Of a DNA stretch of 38,145 nucleotides, positions 1 to 8,186 are shown piece after piece (position 1 is the stretch's first letter; every line of letters begins with the position of its first letter). This DNA comes from Rhodocyclaceae bacterium (GTDB lineage Bacteria > Pseudomonadota > Gammaproteobacteria > Burkholderiales > Rhodocyclaceae): contig JAUSBB010000117.1 of the NCBI GenBank assembly GCA_030652245.1, positions 1 through 38,145 of the forward strand. Reading direction: 5' to 3'. The position numbers were made by a program, and so were the translations under genes. The notes below the pieces were generated by a model. It ran no database searches and had not been told where the DNA came from. It saw only the letters and a list, made by a program, of their open reading frames with translations.

Positions 1-26
1 TACATTGCCGCTACAGTGGCGCTGGC

Positions 27-81
27 GCCGTCCCCATCAACGCGGCGGGCCGGCTGGCGCCGTCCCGCCAGCGCCGACTTT
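27..81 (-). repeat. Full-length dispersed palindromic element, copy 1
   Basis: Read on the minus strand this copy starts AAAGTCGGCGCTGGCG and runs through GGGACGGC, a hairpin (arms GGCGGG/CCCGCC and CGGC/GCCG around a GCCA loop), then ATGGGGACGGC-like sequence. It matches the copies at 18147-18201 and 35432-35487 almost base for base. It sits 5 bp past the stop codon of the acetate kinase fusion gene, so it would form a hairpin at the 3' end of that mRNA. No U-run follows, so it is not a typical intrinsic terminator. Confidence 0.8.
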
Positions 82-86
82 CAAAT

Positions 87-2441
87 TCAACGCCGCATCT
101 GTATCTCGTCGATGTAACCGATCATTCCGGTGCGAATGGAGGCGGCGTTGCCTTCGTCGGTGTCGATGTGCATGGCGAGGCGGAAATTCGGGTTGACGCG
201 CACCACCACGTCGCCGTAGATCAACTCGCGGTCGCCTTCGATGCGCACGCGCACCACGTAGCGGTCGCGCAGGCCGCGCCGCATGGCATCCTCGGGCGAC
301 ATGTGGATGTGGCGCTGGGCGCAGATCACGCCATGCGTAATCGTGGTCGAACCATGGCTGCCTTCGAGCGTGAGGCCCGGCGTGTTGGCGAGGTCGCCGG
401 ATTCGCGGATCGGCGGCTGAATGCCGAGCTTGAACTGCTCGGTCATGGCGATTTCGACCTGGGTTTCCTTGCGCGTCGGCCCGAGCACGCGGACGTTGTC
501 GATCCGGCCCTTGGGTCCGATCAGATGCACCTTTTCGGCGCAGGCATACTGGCCCGGCTGCGACAGTTCGTGTTCCGGCGTGAGCTGGTGACCGGGGCCG
601 AACAACTTTTCCACGTCGGCCTGTGACAGATGCGCGTGGTGGGCGGAAATCTCGATGGGAATCGGCTCATCGGCAGCGGCGGCGGCGCCGCGGACGATCT
701 GGCTGCGCTCGGTGGCGCGCAGCGCTTCCCAGGCCACCAGCCGCTCGTCGTTGCTGGTGATGACGATGATCGTGACGGGCGAATCGTCGTTGGAGATCAC
801 GGCATGCGAAGCCACCGGCCCGAGGTTGCGGTTTTTTTCCTCGTCGAGCTTGATGCCCATGAATTCGAGTCCCTGGCAGGCCAGGCTCCGGACGGCGGCG
901 CTGGTCTCGCCGATCCTGCCGGTGAAAGCCAGCACGTCGATGCCGCCCATCGCCGCGACATAGGCGCCGATGGTCTTGCGAATCTGGTAGGCATAGGCGC
1001 GGTGCGCCAGCAAGGCCCGGTGATGCCCTTCGTTGGCGGCTTCCTCGATCTCGCGGATATCGCCGGAAATGCCGGAAATGCCCTTCAGGCCGCTTTCCGA
1101 ATTGATCAGGCGCGAGATTTCGGCGGGCGACATCTTGTAGTGTTCCATCAGATGAATCACCACCGCCGGGTCGAGATTGCCGGCGCGGTTCGCCATGATC
1201 AGGCCTTCGGAGGGCGTCAGCCCCATCGTCGTATCCACCGAGCGGCCATGGTCGATGGCGCACATCGACGAACCGATGCCCAGATGGCATGAAACGATTT
1301 CCAGTTCCGACAGGGGCCGCCGCGTCACTTCCGCCGACTTCAGCGACACATAACGATGCGAGGTGCCATGGAAGCCGTAGCGGCGGATGCCGTCCTTCTT
1401 GTAGTAATCATAGGGCAGACCGTACATGTAGGCGTAGGTCGGCAGCGTCTGGTGAAAGGCCGTGTCGAACACGGCAATGTGCGGCACGGCGGGAAGCGCC
1501 TGCATCGCCAGGCGAATGCCGTCGAGGTTCACCGGGTTGTGATAGGGCGCGAACACCGCCAGCGCCTCGATGTCTTGCATCACCTCCGGCGTGATCAGCG
1601 TCGAGCTGTAATACTTGCTGCCGCCATGCACGACGCGGTGGCCGACGACAACCACCTCTTGCGGCAGGAAGGCGAAACGCCCGCCGAGGCTGCCGATTTC
1701 GTCGAAGATCACCTTGAACAGATCGGCCAGCTCGAAATGCGGCCGGCTGCGTTCGATCGTCTCGCCGCCCGCGCAGAGCGTCACGCCGACCGTGTCGTTG
1801 TCGAGATCATGGAATACGCCATGCACGCCGCGGCGCTCATCCGCGGTGTCGTAGAGGCCAAAGCGGATCTGCGCGCGACCGACATTGAGCGCGAGAACAC
1901 AGCCCGGCGTTTCGGACTTGAGGCTCAACGCATAGGGGTCGGCCGCGTTCGCCACCGCACGGGAATAGCCCGCGCCACCGCCAGGATTGAGCGGATTGGC
2001 GGCGTTGGCCTTGACCCGCTCGGCCAGCAGGCGCGAGAGGAACATCACCGCCCTGGGCTGGGTGACGATATCGCGATTGAATACCGCCTGCGGAATCATC
2101 AGCACAAAGCAGCGGTTGCCGGCGATGATGTCGGTGACCGTCGGGTCGCCGGTCAGCAAGGACATCTCGCCGAAGACGGCGCCATCGTCGAGGGCGTCGA
2201 TGACGGCGCGTTCGCCGGTCGGCCCGGCCATCGACACATCGGCATGGCCCGACAACATCACCCCGAGGAACTGCCCGGCTTCGCCGCAGGAAATGATGGC
2301 TTCCTTGCCCTCGAAGGTACGTACCTCGCTGTCGGCGAGGATGGCGTCAATCTTTTCAGGGCTGTAACCGTCGAACAGCCGTACTTTTTCGATCAGGAAC
2401 TGCTTGATTTCGAGGGGAGTCATGATTCGTCTCATCAACAT
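87..2441 (-). CDS. Cyclic-nucleotide-binding-like / acetate kinase / PduL phosphotransacylase fusion
   Basis: 784 aa with three parts. Residues ~10-140 are a cNMP-binding-like domain with the FGEMSLL cassette, but the Arg that normally binds the cyclic phosphate is absent (DPTVTD). Residues ~180-580 are acetate kinase: VGHRVVHGG, FDTAFHQTLP, YGFHGTSHRYVS and SVDTTMG are kept, while LNxGSSS reads LNVGRAQ and FTGGIGEN reads FTGRIGET. Residues ~594-784 are a PduL-type phosphotransacylase with its metal-binding histidines (H602/H604, RHIH H711/H713, HIDTDEGNAA H758). It should interconvert acetyl-CoA (or propionyl-CoA), the acyl phosphate and acetate plus ATP in the cytosol. Normal AckA is ~400 aa and PduL ~200 aa, so this is a true fusion. 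Starts at 2435 (after GGTGA) or 2423 are also possible. It is a single gene, divergent from the PGM-like gene. Confidence 0.9.
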   Translation of the reverse strand: MLMRRIMTPLEIKQFLIEKVRLFDGYSPEKIDAILADSEVRTFEGKEAIISCGEAGQFLGVMLSGHADVSMAGPTGERAVIDALDDGAVFGEMSLLTGDPTVTDIIAGNRCFVLMIPQAVFNRDIVTQPRAVMFLSRLLAERVKANAANPLNPGGGAGYSRAVANAADPYALSLKSETPGCVLALNVGRAQIRFGLYDTADERRGVHGVFHDLDNDTVGVTLCAGGETIERSRPHFELADLFKVIFDEIGSLGGRFAFLPQEVVVVGHRVVHGGSKYYSSTLITPEVMQDIEALAVFAPYHNPVNLDGIRLAMQALPAVPHIAVFDTAFHQTLPTYAYMYGLPYDYYKKDGIRRYGFHGTSHRYVSLKSAEVTRRPLSELEIVSCHLGIGSSMCAIDHGRSVDTTMGLTPSEGLIMANRAGNLDPAVVIHLMEHYKMSPAEISRLINSESGLKGISGISGDIREIEEAANEGHHRALLAHRAYAYQIRKTIGAYVAAMGGIDVLAFTGRIGETSAAVRSLACQGLEFMGIKLDEEKNRNLGPVASHAVISNDDSPVTIIVITSNDERLVAWEALRATERSQIVRGAAAAADEPIPIEISAHHAHLSQADVEKLFGPGHQLTPEHELSQPGQYACAEKVHLIGPKGRIDNVRVLGPTRKETQVEIAMTEQFKLGIQPPIRESGDLANTPGLTLEGSHGSTTITHGVICAQRHIHMSPEDAMRRGLRDRYVVRVRIEGDRELIYGDVVVRVNPNFRLAMHIDTDEGNAASIRTGMIGYIDEIQMRR

Positions 2442-2475
2442 TCACCGGCTGAGTATGGCACAGGAAGACGATTTA

Positions 2476-2490
2476 TGTTGCAGCGCAACA
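2476..2490. promoter_or_regulatory. Inverted repeat between divergent genes, candidate operator
   Basis: A perfect 6-bp inverted repeat with a 3-bp centre, TGTTGC-AGC-GCAACA, lies in the 87-bp divergent spacer between the acetate kinase fusion and the PGM-like gene. It is placed where a regulator could control either gene. The GC-centred TGC/GCA symmetry is loosely like PhaR-type sites of proteobacteria, but that link is a guess. Confidence 0.35.
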
Positions 2491-2528
2491 GGGCAAATGC
2501 CGCGAAATCGCCGTGTTAACATGCCGCG

Positions 2529-3530
2529 ATGCAACTCACCCTGTTGGTCCCCGGCCTGCTGCTGCCGGACGCCATTCGCACCGATACCGTCTTCGACCTG
2601 AGCGCGCCCGCGCTCTCCCTCTTGCTGGGTCGCGGACAGCGCCGCGAGCTCACCCCCGACTGGCTGGCCGGCGCCTTTGGACTTTCTCCGCCCCTGCCGG
2701 CGGCGGCACTGCGCAAAGTCGGCGCTGGCGAGACGGCATTGGGCAACTGGCTCTGCCTCGACCCCGTACATTTACAGGTCGCGCGTGAGGGTATATCGCT
2801 CGCCGATCCGGCGCGGCTGGAGTTGACCGCCGCGGAAGCCGCCGCGCTGATCGAGGCTATCAGGCCGCTGTTCGCCGACTGGGGCACGCTTTCGGCCTCC
2901 GCGCCTGCGTACTGGGAGCTTGCGTTGAAGAAATCGCTGGCGCTAACGACCTGCCCGTTATCTGATGCCATCAGCCGGTCGGTCGACCCCGGTCTGCCCG
3001 GCGGCCCCGACGGCCAAGCCTGGCGTCGACTAATCGCCGAGGCGCAAACGATCATGCACAACCACCCCGTCAATCGCACCCGCGACGGACTCGGCCAGCC
3101 GCTGATCAACAGCCTGTGGCCCTGGGGATTCGGCAGCCTTCCCGACGCGGTGCAGGCTAATTTCAACGTCGTCTGGAGCAACGACCCGGTACTGGCCGGT
3201 TTGTGCACCCTGGCCAACCTGCCCTACCTGGCGCCCCCGGAACGCTTCCAGCCCGCCAGCGGTCGCGTCCTCGCCATCGTTGATAGCCTGGAGCATCCGG
3301 CCAGAACCTTTGATGCCCTGGCCTGGCGCAATGCCCTGCTGGACTTCGAGCGCAACTGGATTGTCCCGGGCCTGGCCAGTCTGAAGAAGCGCGAATGTCG
3401 CGAGCTGCGCGTGATCGGCGCGAGCATCCCGGGGGCTGCCGACGTTGCGCGGACCGTCGCGTTTTCGCTCACCCGCGGCGAACATTGGCAGCTCTGGAAA
3501 CGGCCGCGCCCGCTGACGGCACTGGCATGA
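2529..3530 (+). CDS. Phosphoglycerate-mutase-like protein (RpfE type)
   Basis: 333 aa, starting MQLTLLVPGLLLPDA. It resembles the betaproteobacterial proteins annotated as cofactor-independent phosphoglycerate mutase or RpfE, which typically sit directly upstream of recJ as here. Family-like stretches include DPVHLQ, WPWGFGS and the C-terminal HWQLWKRPRP. I do not see the Ser and metal-ligand motifs of true iPGM, so the enzyme name is doubtful. The stop overlaps the recJ start (ATGA), which implies translational coupling. Residues 63-70 (KVGAGETA) are encoded by a dispersed repeat sequence at 2715-2737, just before the conserved GNWLCLDPVHLQ segment. Confidence 0.75.
   Translation: MQLTLLVPGLLLPDAIRTDTVFDLSAPALSLLLGRGQRRELTPDWLAGAFGLSPPLPAAALRKVGAGETALGNWLCLDPVHLQVAREGISLADPARLELTAAEAAALIEAIRPLFADWGTLSASAPAYWELALKKSLALTTCPLSDAISRSVDPGLPGGPDGQAWRRLIAEAQTIMHNHPVNRTRDGLGQPLINSLWPWGFGSLPDAVQANFNVVWSNDPVLAGLCTLANLPYLAPPERFQPASGRVLAIVDSLEHPARTFDALAWRNALLDFERNWIVPGLASLKKRECRELRVIGASIPGAADVARTVAFSLTRGEHWQLWKRPRPLTALA
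2715..2737 (+). repeat. Short copy of dispersed element, inside the PGM-like gene
   Basis: 23 bp starting AAAGTCGGCGCT and ending GAGACGGC, one base different from the end of the full-length element. It is in frame and encodes KVGAGETA. Confidence 0.7.
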
Positions 3531-5227
3531 CGCAAATTTCAGTGCGCTCCGTGCCGCAACGCGCGCGGCTGATGCTCGAACAAGCAGGCGTCCATCCGCT
3601 GCTCGCGCGCCTCTATGCCGCACGTGGCGTCTTGGGTGCTGACGAACTCGAAACCAACCTCTCCGGGCTGTTGCCGCCCGAACAACTCAAAGGCATCGAC
3701 CGCGCCGCGACGCTGCTGGCCGATGCCATCGCCGCGCGGCAGAAAATTCTCATCGTCGCCGACTACGACTGCGACGGCGCCACCGCCTGCGCCGTCGGGC
3801 TGCGCGCCTTGCGCGCCATGGGCGGGATTGTCGACTACCTCGTGCCCAACCGCTTCGAGACCGGCTACGGACTGTCGCCCGAGGTCGTGCAACTCGCGGC
3901 CACCATGCGGCCCGACCTGCTCATCACCGTCGACAACGGCATCGCCAGCGTCGCGGGCGTGGCCGCCGCCAAACAGCTCGGCATGACGGTGATCGTCACC
4001 GACCACCATCTGCCCGGCGACGAATTGCCGGCGGCGGATGCCATCGTCAATCCCAACCAGCCCGGCTGCCGTTTTCCCAGCAAGAGCATTGCCGGCGTGG
4101 GCGTGATGTTTTACGTCGCGCTCGCCACCCGCGCAGAACTCAGAAAACGCGGCGCCTTTGCCGACCGCACCGAACCCAATCTCGCCGCCCTGCTCGACCT
4201 CGTCGCGCTCGGCACCGTCGCCGATGTCGTGGCGCTCGATCGCAACAACCGCATCCTCGTCGCGCAAGGGCTGGCGCGCATCCGCCAGCGCAAAGTGCAA
4301 GCCGGCATCGCCGCCCTGTTGCAGGTGGCCGGACGCGAGGCGGCACGCGCTTCCACCTTCGACCTCGGCTTCGCCATCGGCCCGCGCCTGAATGCCGCCG
4401 GCCGACTGGCCGACATGAGCCTCGGCATCGAGTGTCTCGTCACCGACGACCTGGGGCGCGCGCTCAACATCGCGCAGGAACTCGACGCCATCAACCAACA
4501 ACGCCGCGCCATCGAAGCCGACATGCAGGCCGCGGCGGCCATCCAGCTCGAAGACATCGACCATGGTGGCCGCGCCAGCCTCACCCTGTTCGATCCCGAC
4601 TGGCACCAAGGCGTCATCGGCATTCTCGCCGGTCGCGTCAAGGAAAAACTGCATCGGCCCACCGTCGTCTTCGCCCGCGCCGGTGACGAACAAAATGGCG
4701 AGCTGCGCGGCTCGGGCCGCTCCATTCCCGGATTGCATCTGCGCGACGCGCTCGATCTGGTCGCCAAGCGCCGCCCCGGACTCATCCTGCGCTTCGGCGG
4801 CCACGCCGCCGCCGCCGGTCTGGCGATCAGGGAAAACGATCTGGCGGACTTCACGGCCGCCTTCGAGGCCATCGCCCGCGCCCTGCTCTCCCCGGCCGCG
4901 CTCACGCGCAGCCACGAAACCGACGGCCCGCTCGAAGCCGGTTATTACAGCCTGACGCCGGCCCGCCTGCTCGCCGCCGCCATCTGGGGCCAGGGTTTCC
5001 CCGCCCCGCTGTTCGCCGACCAGTTCGAGGTCGTGCAGCAACGCCTGCTGAAAGACAAGCACCTCAAGCTCACGCTAAAAAAAGGCAACACGCGTCTGGA
5101 CGCCATCCGCTTCAACCACCCTGACGCAGCCCCCGACCGCATCCACGCCGCATTCCGGCTGGATATCAACGAATGGCAGGGCGAAGCGAAAGTGCAACTG
5201 GTGCTGGAGCACTTCGAAGCGGCATGA
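3527..5227 (+). CDS. recJ: Single-stranded-DNA-specific exonuclease RecJ
   Basis: 566 aa from the ATG that overlaps the preceding stop. RecJ degrades single-stranded DNA 5'->3' in RecF-pathway recombination, mismatch repair and base-excision repair. The DHH phosphoesterase motifs are clear: ADYDCDGAT (motif I), TVDNGIAS (II), TDHHLPG (III, the DHH triad) and LGTVADVV (IV). The DHHA1 part follows with GPRLNAAGRL, GSGRSIPGLHL and the GGHAAAAGL nucleic-acid-binding loop, then the C-terminal OB fold. Length matches the family (~560-580 aa). A longer frame reaches back to 3395 but only overlaps the upstream gene. Confidence 0.96.
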   Translation: MTQISVRSVPQRARLMLEQAGVHPLLARLYAARGVLGADELETNLSGLLPPEQLKGIDRAATLLADAIAARQKILIVADYDCDGATACAVGLRALRAMGGIVDYLVPNRFETGYGLSPEVVQLAATMRPDLLITVDNGIASVAGVAAAKQLGMTVIVTDHHLPGDELPAADAIVNPNQPGCRFPSKSIAGVGVMFYVALATRAELRKRGAFADRTEPNLAALLDLVALGTVADVVALDRNNRILVAQGLARIRQRKVQAGIAALLQVAGREAARASTFDLGFAIGPRLNAAGRLADMSLGIECLVTDDLGRALNIAQELDAINQQRRAIEADMQAAAAIQLEDIDHGGRASLTLFDPDWHQGVIGILAGRVKEKLHRPTVVFARAGDEQNGELRGSGRSIPGLHLRDALDLVAKRRPGLILRFGGHAAAAGLAIRENDLADFTAAFEAIARALLSPAALTRSHETDGPLEAGYYSLTPARLLAAAIWGQGFPAPLFADQFEVVQQRLLKDKHLKLTLKKGNTRLDAIRFNHPDAAPDRIHAAFRLDINEWQGEAKVQLVLEHFEAA

Positions 5228-5264
5228 GACATGCGGTGCGTGACGGCAGTCCCGCAACCACCGC

Positions 5265-5292
5265 TTGACTTCACCTTCCCCCGCCATAGAAT
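5265..5292 (+). promoter_or_regulatory. Sigma-70-type promoter of mmsA
   Basis: TTGACT (5265-5270) and TAGAAT (5287-5292) are separated by 16 bp, in the 137-bp spacer between recJ and mmsA. They lie about 70 bp upstream of the mmsA start. Confidence 0.55.
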
Positions 5293-5314
5293 GGATGCAC
5301 ATTGTTGCACACCG

Positions 5315-5328
5315 TTCAGTATACTGAA
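5315..5328. promoter_or_regulatory. 14-bp perfect palindrome, candidate mmsA operator
   Basis: TTCAGTATACTGAA is a perfect palindrome placed about 20 bp downstream of the -10 box and 36 bp upstream of the mmsA ATG. A repressor bound here would block transcription. The cognate regulator is not encoded next door. A TGCAC direct repeat (5296-5300 and 5306-5310) lies just upstream. Confidence 0.5.
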
Positions 5329-5364
5329 TTAGCGATCTCCCGGAACCACACAGAGGAAGACCCC

Positions 5365-6888
5365 ATGACCACCCGGCTTGACGACACACCTCAACCGCGC
5401 CAGCTCGCGCACTTCATCAATGGCAAACCGCACGCTGGCGACGGGCGGCGCTGGGGCGACATTTTCAATCCGGCGACGGGCGCCGTGACGGCGCAGGTGC
5501 CGCTGGGCAGCGCAAGCGACGTCGACGCGGCGCTCCAGGCGGCCACGGCGGCATTGCCCGGTTGGGCCGACACCACGCCGCTACGCCGCGCCCGCATCCT
5601 GTTCAAGTTCAAGGAACTCCTGGAAAAGAACGCCGACGAGATCGCCGCGCAAATCACCCACGAGCACGGCAAGGTGCTGTCCGACGCCAAGGGGGAACTG
5701 ACGCGCGGGATCGAGGTCGTCGAGTTCGCCTGCGGCATTCCCCACCTGCTCAAGGGTGAATATTCAGATCAGGTCGGTAGCGGTGTCGATAGCTGGTCGA
5801 TCCGGCAGCCGGTCGGTGTCTGCGCCGGCATCACGCCCTTCAACTTCCCGGTGATGGTGCCGATGTGGATGTTCCCGGTGGCGCTGGCTTGCGGCAACAC
5901 CTTCATCCTCAAGCCTTCCGAACGCGACCCGTCGCCGAGCCTGATGCTGGCCGAACTGCTGCGCGAAGCCGGCCTGCCCGACGGGGTGTTCAACGTCGTG
6001 CATGGCGACAAAACCGTGGTCGATGCGCTGCTGACCGATCCGCGCGTGGCGGCCGTCAGCTTTGTCGGCTCGACGCCGATCGCCCAATACATTTATGCCA
6101 CCGGCACCGCGCACGGCAAGCGCGTCCAGGCGCTGGGCGGCGCGAAAAACCACATGGTGGTGATGCCCGACGCCGATCTCGACCAGACGGTCGAGGCCCT
6201 GCTGGGCGCCGCCTACGGATCGGCCGGGGAACGCTGCATGGCGATTTCCGTTGCGGTGGCGGTCGGTGAGATTGCCGACACGCTGGTCACGCGCATGGCC
6301 GAAAAGACGCGGAGCTTGCGCATCGGCCCGGGCGTCGATCCCGCCGCCGACATGGGGCCGCTCGTCACCCGCGCGCATTATGACAAGGTCAAGGCTTACG
6401 TAGACCAGGGCGTCAAGGAAGGCGCCAAGCTGGTCGTCGATGGCCGGTCATTCAAGGTTCCAGGCCACGAAGGCGGCTTCTTCCTCGGCGGCTGCCTGTT
6501 TGACAAGGTCAAGGCGTCGATGCGCATCTACCAGGAGGAAATCTTCGGCCCGGTGCTGGCGGTAGTGCGCGTGCCGGATCTCGACGCGGCGATCGGCCTC
6601 ATCAACGCCCACGAGTTCGGCAATGGCGTCGCTGTATTCACCCGCAGCGGCAACACGGCGCGCGAATTCTCGCGGCGCATTTCTGTCGGCATGGTTGGCA
6701 TCAATGTGCCGATCCCCGTGCCGATGGCCTTCCACAGCTTTGGCGGCTGGAAGCACTCGCTGTTCGGCGATCACGCCATTCACGGCCCCGAGGGCATACG
6801 CTTCTACACGCGGCTGAAGACCATGACGGCGCGCTGGCCACAGGCCGGCGAACTGTCGGCCAACGCCTTCATCATGCCGACGCACTGA
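5365..6888 (+). CDS. mmsA: CoA-acylating (methyl)malonate-semialdehyde dehydrogenase
   Basis: 507 aa. The enzyme oxidises methylmalonate or malonate semialdehyde with NAD+ and CoA to propionyl-CoA or acetyl-CoA, in valine, inositol and beta-alanine/3-hydroxypropionate breakdown. Aldehyde dehydrogenase motifs include [13 protein letters not shown], the KPSERDPS cofactor region, FVGSTPI and the catalytic Cys in [22 protein letters not shown] and [14 protein letters not shown] are typical of MmsA rather than other ALDHs. The ATG at 5365 follows AGAGGAAGA; the longer frame back to 5302 would run through the palindrome. It is monocistronic and convergent with the hydroxyacid dehydrogenase. Its products link to propionyl-CoA, also made by PrpE/AcuI in this window. 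Confidence 0.93.
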   Translation: MTTRLDDTPQPRQLAHFINGKPHAGDGRRWGDIFNPATGAVTAQVPLGSASDVDAALQAATAALPGWADTTPLRRARILFKFKELLEKNADEIAAQITHEHGKVLSDAKGELTRGIEVVEFACGIPHLLKGEYSDQVGSGVDSWSIRQPVGVCAGITPFNFPVMVPMWMFPVALACGNTFILKPSERDPSPSLMLAELLREAGLPDGVFNVVHGDKTVVDALLTDPRVAAVSFVGSTPIAQYIYATGTAHGKRVQALGGAKNHMVVMPDADLDQTVEALLGAAYGSAGERCMAISVAVAVGEIADTLVTRMAEKTRSLRIGPGVDPAADMGPLVTRAHYDKVKAYVDQGVKEGAKLVVDGRSFKVPGHEGGFFLGGCLFDKVKASMRIYQEEIFGPVLAVVRVPDLDAAIGLINAHEFGNGVAVFTRSGNTAREFSRRISVGMVGINVPIPVPMAFHSFGGWKHSLFGDHAIHGPEGIRFYTRLKTMTARWPQAGELSANAFIMPTH

Positions 6889-6913
6889 CCGGAGCGCGCC
6901 ACGCCAGGGAAAC

Positions 6914-7894
6914 TCAGGCGCCGAGCACTTCCGGATTAAGCAGGTTGGGCGGGCGCTGCCCGGACAGCGCCGCGATCAGGTTATCGGCGGCGAGCATGGC
7001 CATGCTCATCCGCGTCGCCCGCGAGGACGAGCCGATATGTGGCGTCAGCACGACGTTGTCGAGCCCGCAGAACCGCTTGTCCAGCGCGGGTTCGTTCTCG
7101 AACACGTCGAGCGCGGCACCGGCGATCTGTTGCTGTTGCAAGGCCGCGATCAGGGCCGCATCGTCGACAATGCCGCCGCGCGCCACGTTGATCAGATGGG
7201 CGGTCGGCTTCATCAACGCCAGTTCTGCCGCGCCAATGGCGTGATGCGTCGCCGGCGAATAGGGCAGCAGCAGCACCAGAAAATCCGCTTGCCGCAACAG
7301 AGCTTCCTTCTCCACCCATGCAGCGCGGCAGGCGCGCTCGTCGGCCGCGGCCAGCCGCGTGCGGTTGTGGTAGATCACCCGCATCTCGAAACCAGCGGCG
7401 CGGCGGGCCACGGCCTGGCCGATACGGCCCATCCCGAGGATGCCCAGCGTGGCATGGTGGACATCGTTGCCGAACCAGCCGTCGTGGAATTTCCAGCCCA
7501 ACCATTCCCCGGCGCGCACCCATTTGTCGGCGCTGACAATACGGCGCGCCGATGACATGATCAGCGCCCAGGCCATGTCGGCGGTAGTGTCGTCGAGCAC
7601 GCCGGGCGTGTTGGTCGCCATGACACCGGCCTGCGTGATCGCGGCGAGATCAAAGTTGTTGTAGCCGACGGCGACGTTGCAGACCGCCTTGAGGCCGGGC
7701 GCACCGGCCAGCACCGCCGCGTCGATGCGATCGGACAGCAGGGTGATGGCGCCCTGCTTGTCGGCCAGACGCGCCGCCAACTGCGCCGGCGGCAATGCCG
7801 CGTCTACATCGTGATAATCGACCTCGAAATGCGCGCCAAGACGCTCGATCACTTCCGGAAAAACCGCGCGACTGACCAAAACCTTAGCCTTCAT
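6914..7894 (-). CDS. D-isomer-specific 2-hydroxyacid dehydrogenase (glyoxylate/hydroxypyruvate reductase type)
   Basis: 326 aa, NAD(P)-dependent, cytosolic. The Rossmann motif GILGMGRIGQAVARR is followed by the catalytic Arg in NVARGGIVDD, the acid in FENEP and the His in TPHIGSS, in the usual order. The NNFDL and TNTPGVLDDTTAD segments are those of the GhrB/GyaR group that reduces glyoxylate and hydroxypyruvate. It follows the TRAP/amidase cluster on the same strand, after a hairpin. It could share metabolites with hyi and glcDEF further on (glyoxylate, hydroxypyruvate). A GGAG lies ahead of the ATG. Confidence 0.88.
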   Translation of the reverse strand: MKAKVLVSRAVFPEVIERLGAHFEVDYHDVDAALPPAQLAARLADKQGAITLLSDRIDAAVLAGAPGLKAVCNVAVGYNNFDLAAITQAGVMATNTPGVLDDTTADMAWALIMSSARRIVSADKWVRAGEWLGWKFHDGWFGNDVHHATLGILGMGRIGQAVARRAAGFEMRVIYHNRTRLAAADERACRAAWVEKEALLRQADFLVLLLPYSPATHHAIGAAELALMKPTAHLINVARGGIVDDAALIAALQQQQIAGAALDVFENEPALDKRFCGLDNVVLTPHIGSSSRATRMSMAMLAADNLIAALSGQRPPNLLNPEVLGA

Positions 7895-7960
7895 TTCGCC
7901 GTCTCCGCCTCAAGAAACACGCCGGACGGCCCCAAGTGTTTCTAGGCCCCCTGGGGGGAG

Positions 7961-7979
7961 AAAGCCGCGTAGCGGCTTT
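7961..7979. terminator. Strong hairpin, probable terminator
   Basis: AAAGCCGC-GTA-GCGGCTTT forms an 8-bp stem with a 3-base loop, followed by T then A on the plus strand; AAA on the 5' side gives a short U-run on the other strand. It lies in the 99-bp gap between the 54-aa gene and the hydroxyacid dehydrogenase, both on minus. It would separate, or partly attenuate, the dehydrogenase from the TRAP/amidase genes. The flanking G- and C-runs look like part of a dispersed intergenic repeat type. Confidence 0.55.
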
Positions 7980-7993
7980 TACGGGGGGGCTCA

Positions 7994-8158
7994 TTATTCC
8001 TTGCCGCGCAGTTGCTCGATGAATTCGTAGACCGCCATCGCCGCGCCAATCAGCACCACCAGGGTCAGCGCGACGCTCTTGAGCTTGAGCACCGGCGGGG
8101 CCAGAAACGCCAGCAGCGCGACCAGGCCGACCAGGCCCATTAATAATTTGATATTCAT
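7994..8158 (-). CDS. Small hydrophobic membrane protein, 54 aa
   Basis: Sequence begins MNIKLLMGLVGLVALLAFL and ends EFIEQLRGKE. Two hydrophobic segments (residues ~4-20 and ~29-44) flank a short PPVLKLKS loop, which suggests a two-pass inner-membrane protein with a charged C-terminus. A good ribosome site (GAAGGGA) precedes the ATG. It follows the amidase on the same strand after 28 bp, so it is probably the last gene of the TRAP/amidase transcript. I do not recognise a family and assign no function. Confidence 0.6.
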   Translation of the reverse strand: MNIKLLMGLVGLVALLAFLAPPVLKLKSVALTLVVLIGAAMAVYEFIEQLRGKE

Positions 8159-8186
8159 GAAAGCATCCCTTCTTTCTTGTTTCTCG

